Source: a virus. From it: DNA of 22,175 nt. The notes under the pieces were generated by a model. The model had not been told where the DNA came from. It did no database searches and saw nothing but the letters and a program-made list of their open reading frames with translations. Below are positions 21,498 to 22,175 of this stretch, in pieces (position 1 is the first letter of the stretch; every line of letters begins with the position of its first letter). The DNA is taken from positions 1 to 22,175 of IMG/VR virus record IMGVR_UViG_3300029989_000165. One strand, written 5' to 3'. A program made the position numbers and the translations under genes.

Positions 21498-22175
21498 ATG
21501 AACTACTACAACGAAAACGACCCCAAGGCGGCTGCGTGGCTGCGCACCCTTATAGGGGGGGGTCTGATTGCTAACGGATACGTGGACGAACGCTCAATTA
21601 CCGATGTCAAACCAACAGAACTACACAGTTTCGCACAGTGTCATTTTTTCGCTGGAATTGGAGGATGGCCCCTTTCTCTTATTCTTGCCGGGTGGCCTTC
21701 CGATAGACGAGTATGGACAGGCTCTTGTCCCTGCCAACCGTTTAGCGCCGCAGGAAAGCAACTTGGAGAACAAGACGCCCGGCACTTATGGCCCGTCTTC
21801 CGCGACCTCATTGCAGAGTGTCAGCCTCCAACAGTCTTTGGCGAACAGGTTGCAAGCAAAGCTGGGCGAAATTGGCTCGTTGGAGTACGCGCTAATTTGG
21901 AAGGAATGGGCTATGCTGTCGGGGCCGCCGATTTGTGCGCTGCGGGCGTCGGGGCACCGCACATTAGACAAAGACTTTATTGGGTGGCCAACGCCCGATT
22001 CCAGCAAGCGGGGCGGTGCGCAAGACCCGATCAAACGCAGAGCGGCGGGGCACCAAGTGAATTTGCAGGACGCGGCATTGTTGGCGGGTTGGCGTTCCCC
22101 CAGGGCGTGCGATTACAAGGGCGGAGTGACAGGGGCGAACGGTTCGACTCGCATCCCGACAGATTATTTTCTGAC
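21498..22175 (+). CDS. dcm: Cytosine-C5 DNA methyltransferase, Dcm-like (3' end beyond the window)
   Basis: 226 codons are visible and the frame is open at the right edge. Motif I FAGIGG (51-56) binds S-adenosylmethionine; motif IV GSCPCQPFS has the catalytic Cys79; motif VI appears as FGEQV (114-118), with Gln in place of the usual Asn of ENV; and motif VIII is QRLYWV (158-163). The target-recognition region and motifs IX-X lie outside. The enzyme would methylate cytosines in phage DNA, probably to evade host restriction. The N-terminal GYVDERSITDVKPTELHSF lead-in is typical of phage versions. The ATG at 21498 is preceded by TAAACAACCA, 14 bases after the primase-helicase stop. An eight-G tract lies at 21555-21562. 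A second long open frame overlaps almost the whole gene. Confidence 0.9.
   Translation, partial: MNYYNENDPKAAAWLRTLIGGGLIANGYVDERSITDVKPTELHSFAQCHFFAGIGGWPLSLILAGWPSDRRVWTGSCPCQPFSAAGKQLGEQDARHLWPVFRDLIAECQPPTVFGEQVASKAGRNWLVGVRANLEGMGYAVGAADLCAAGVGAPHIRQRLYWVANARFQQAGRCARPDQTQSGGAPSEFAGRGIVGGLAFPQGVRLQGRSDRGERFDSHPDRLFSD
21555..21562 (+). repeat. G8 homopolymer near the 5' end of the methyltransferase gene
   Basis: Eight consecutive G residues encode Gly-Gly-Gly at codons 20-22. Loss of one G leads to TGA within two codons and gain of one leads to TAA within a few codons, so slippage would switch the enzyme off. Confidence 0.7.
21604..22175 (+). CDS. Candidate second-frame protein overlapping the methyltransferase gene (3' end beyond window)
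   Basis: From the ATG at 21604, in the +1 frame relative to the methyltransferase, a frame stays open for at least 190 codons to the right edge. The product includes TYGPSSATSLQSVSLQQSLA, SLEYALIWKEWAMLSGPPIC, ALRASGHRTL, FIGWPTPDS, LLAGWRSPRACDYKGG and STRIPTDYFL. I recall very similar proteins next to or within phage dcm loci, with repeated GWPTP segments and an SPEYALTWK-WDMPSGPPICALRA block. This suggests the frame is conserved beyond this phage. It may be a real overlapping gene, the start of a gene extending past the methyltransferase, or a frame that looks conserved only because the methyltransferase is. The start is uncertain and the function unknown. Confidence 0.45.
   Translation, partial: MSNQQNYTVSHSVIFSLELEDGPFLLFLPGGLPIDEYGQALVPANRLAPQESNLENKTPGTYGPSSATSLQSVSLQQSLANRLQAKLGEIGSLEYALIWKEWAMLSGPPICALRASGHRTLDKDFIGWPTPDSSKRGGAQDPIKRRAAGHQVNLQDAALLAGWRSPRACDYKGGVTGANGSTRIPTDYFL

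Overview
The window is part of a tailed double-stranded DNA phage or prophage. Its tail genes are of the lambda/siphovirus type: a DUF1833-like tail protein, an NlpC/P60 peptidase and a very large J-like tip protein, which suggests a long flexible tail. The host cannot be named. The DNA is moderately GC-rich, and almost no start codon has a Shine-Dalgarno sequence. Several starts instead follow an A/C-rich leader such as TAAACAACC. This would suit a host that makes little use of Shine-Dalgarno pairing, such as Bacteroidota or perhaps Verrucomicrobiota, but that is only an inference.

Block 1 (about 1-9316, plus strand) is the distal tail module. It holds two small coiled-coil/membrane proteins, the DUF1833-like protein, the NlpC/P60 protein, the J-like tip protein, two small tip-associated proteins sharing a repeated motif, a lectin-like receptor-binding candidate, a small unknown and a beta-helix-like protein. 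Most genes abut or overlap by 1-17 bases.

Block 2 (18713 down to 9313, minus strand) is the replication and recombination module. In transcription order it holds a DUF7173-like protein, a MazG-like pyrophosphohydrolase, a Sak4-like ATPase, a DUF669 ssDNA-binding-like protein, an intergenic region with a perfect 18-bp inverted repeat, a small unknown, a Cas4/RecB-like nuclease, an SF2 helicase, a Lys/Pro-rich histone-H1-like protein and a family B DNA polymerase whose N-terminus looks like a sliding-clamp domain. The last genes of blocks 1 and 2 converge and overlap by four bases.

Block 3 (18714-22175) starts with a divergent control region. Two near-identical 19-bp operators each lie between the -35 and -10 boxes of one of two divergent promoters. 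Rightward follow a 71-aa Cro-like regulator, an 801-aa primase-helicase (AEP/NrS-1-like primase plus DUF3987-like ATPase) and a cytosine-C5 DNA methyltransferase that runs off the right edge.

Together the genes encode a largely self-sufficient replisome (primase-helicase, polymerase, accessory helicase, ssDNA-binding protein, Sak4 recombinase, nuclease), nucleotide-pool control and DNA modification. The most unusual signals are the clamp-like domain fused to the polymerase, two candidate overlapping coding frames (a 65-aa ORF nested in the primase-helicase linker and a long second frame inside the methyltransferase gene), and the structured inverted-repeat element at 15469-15580.
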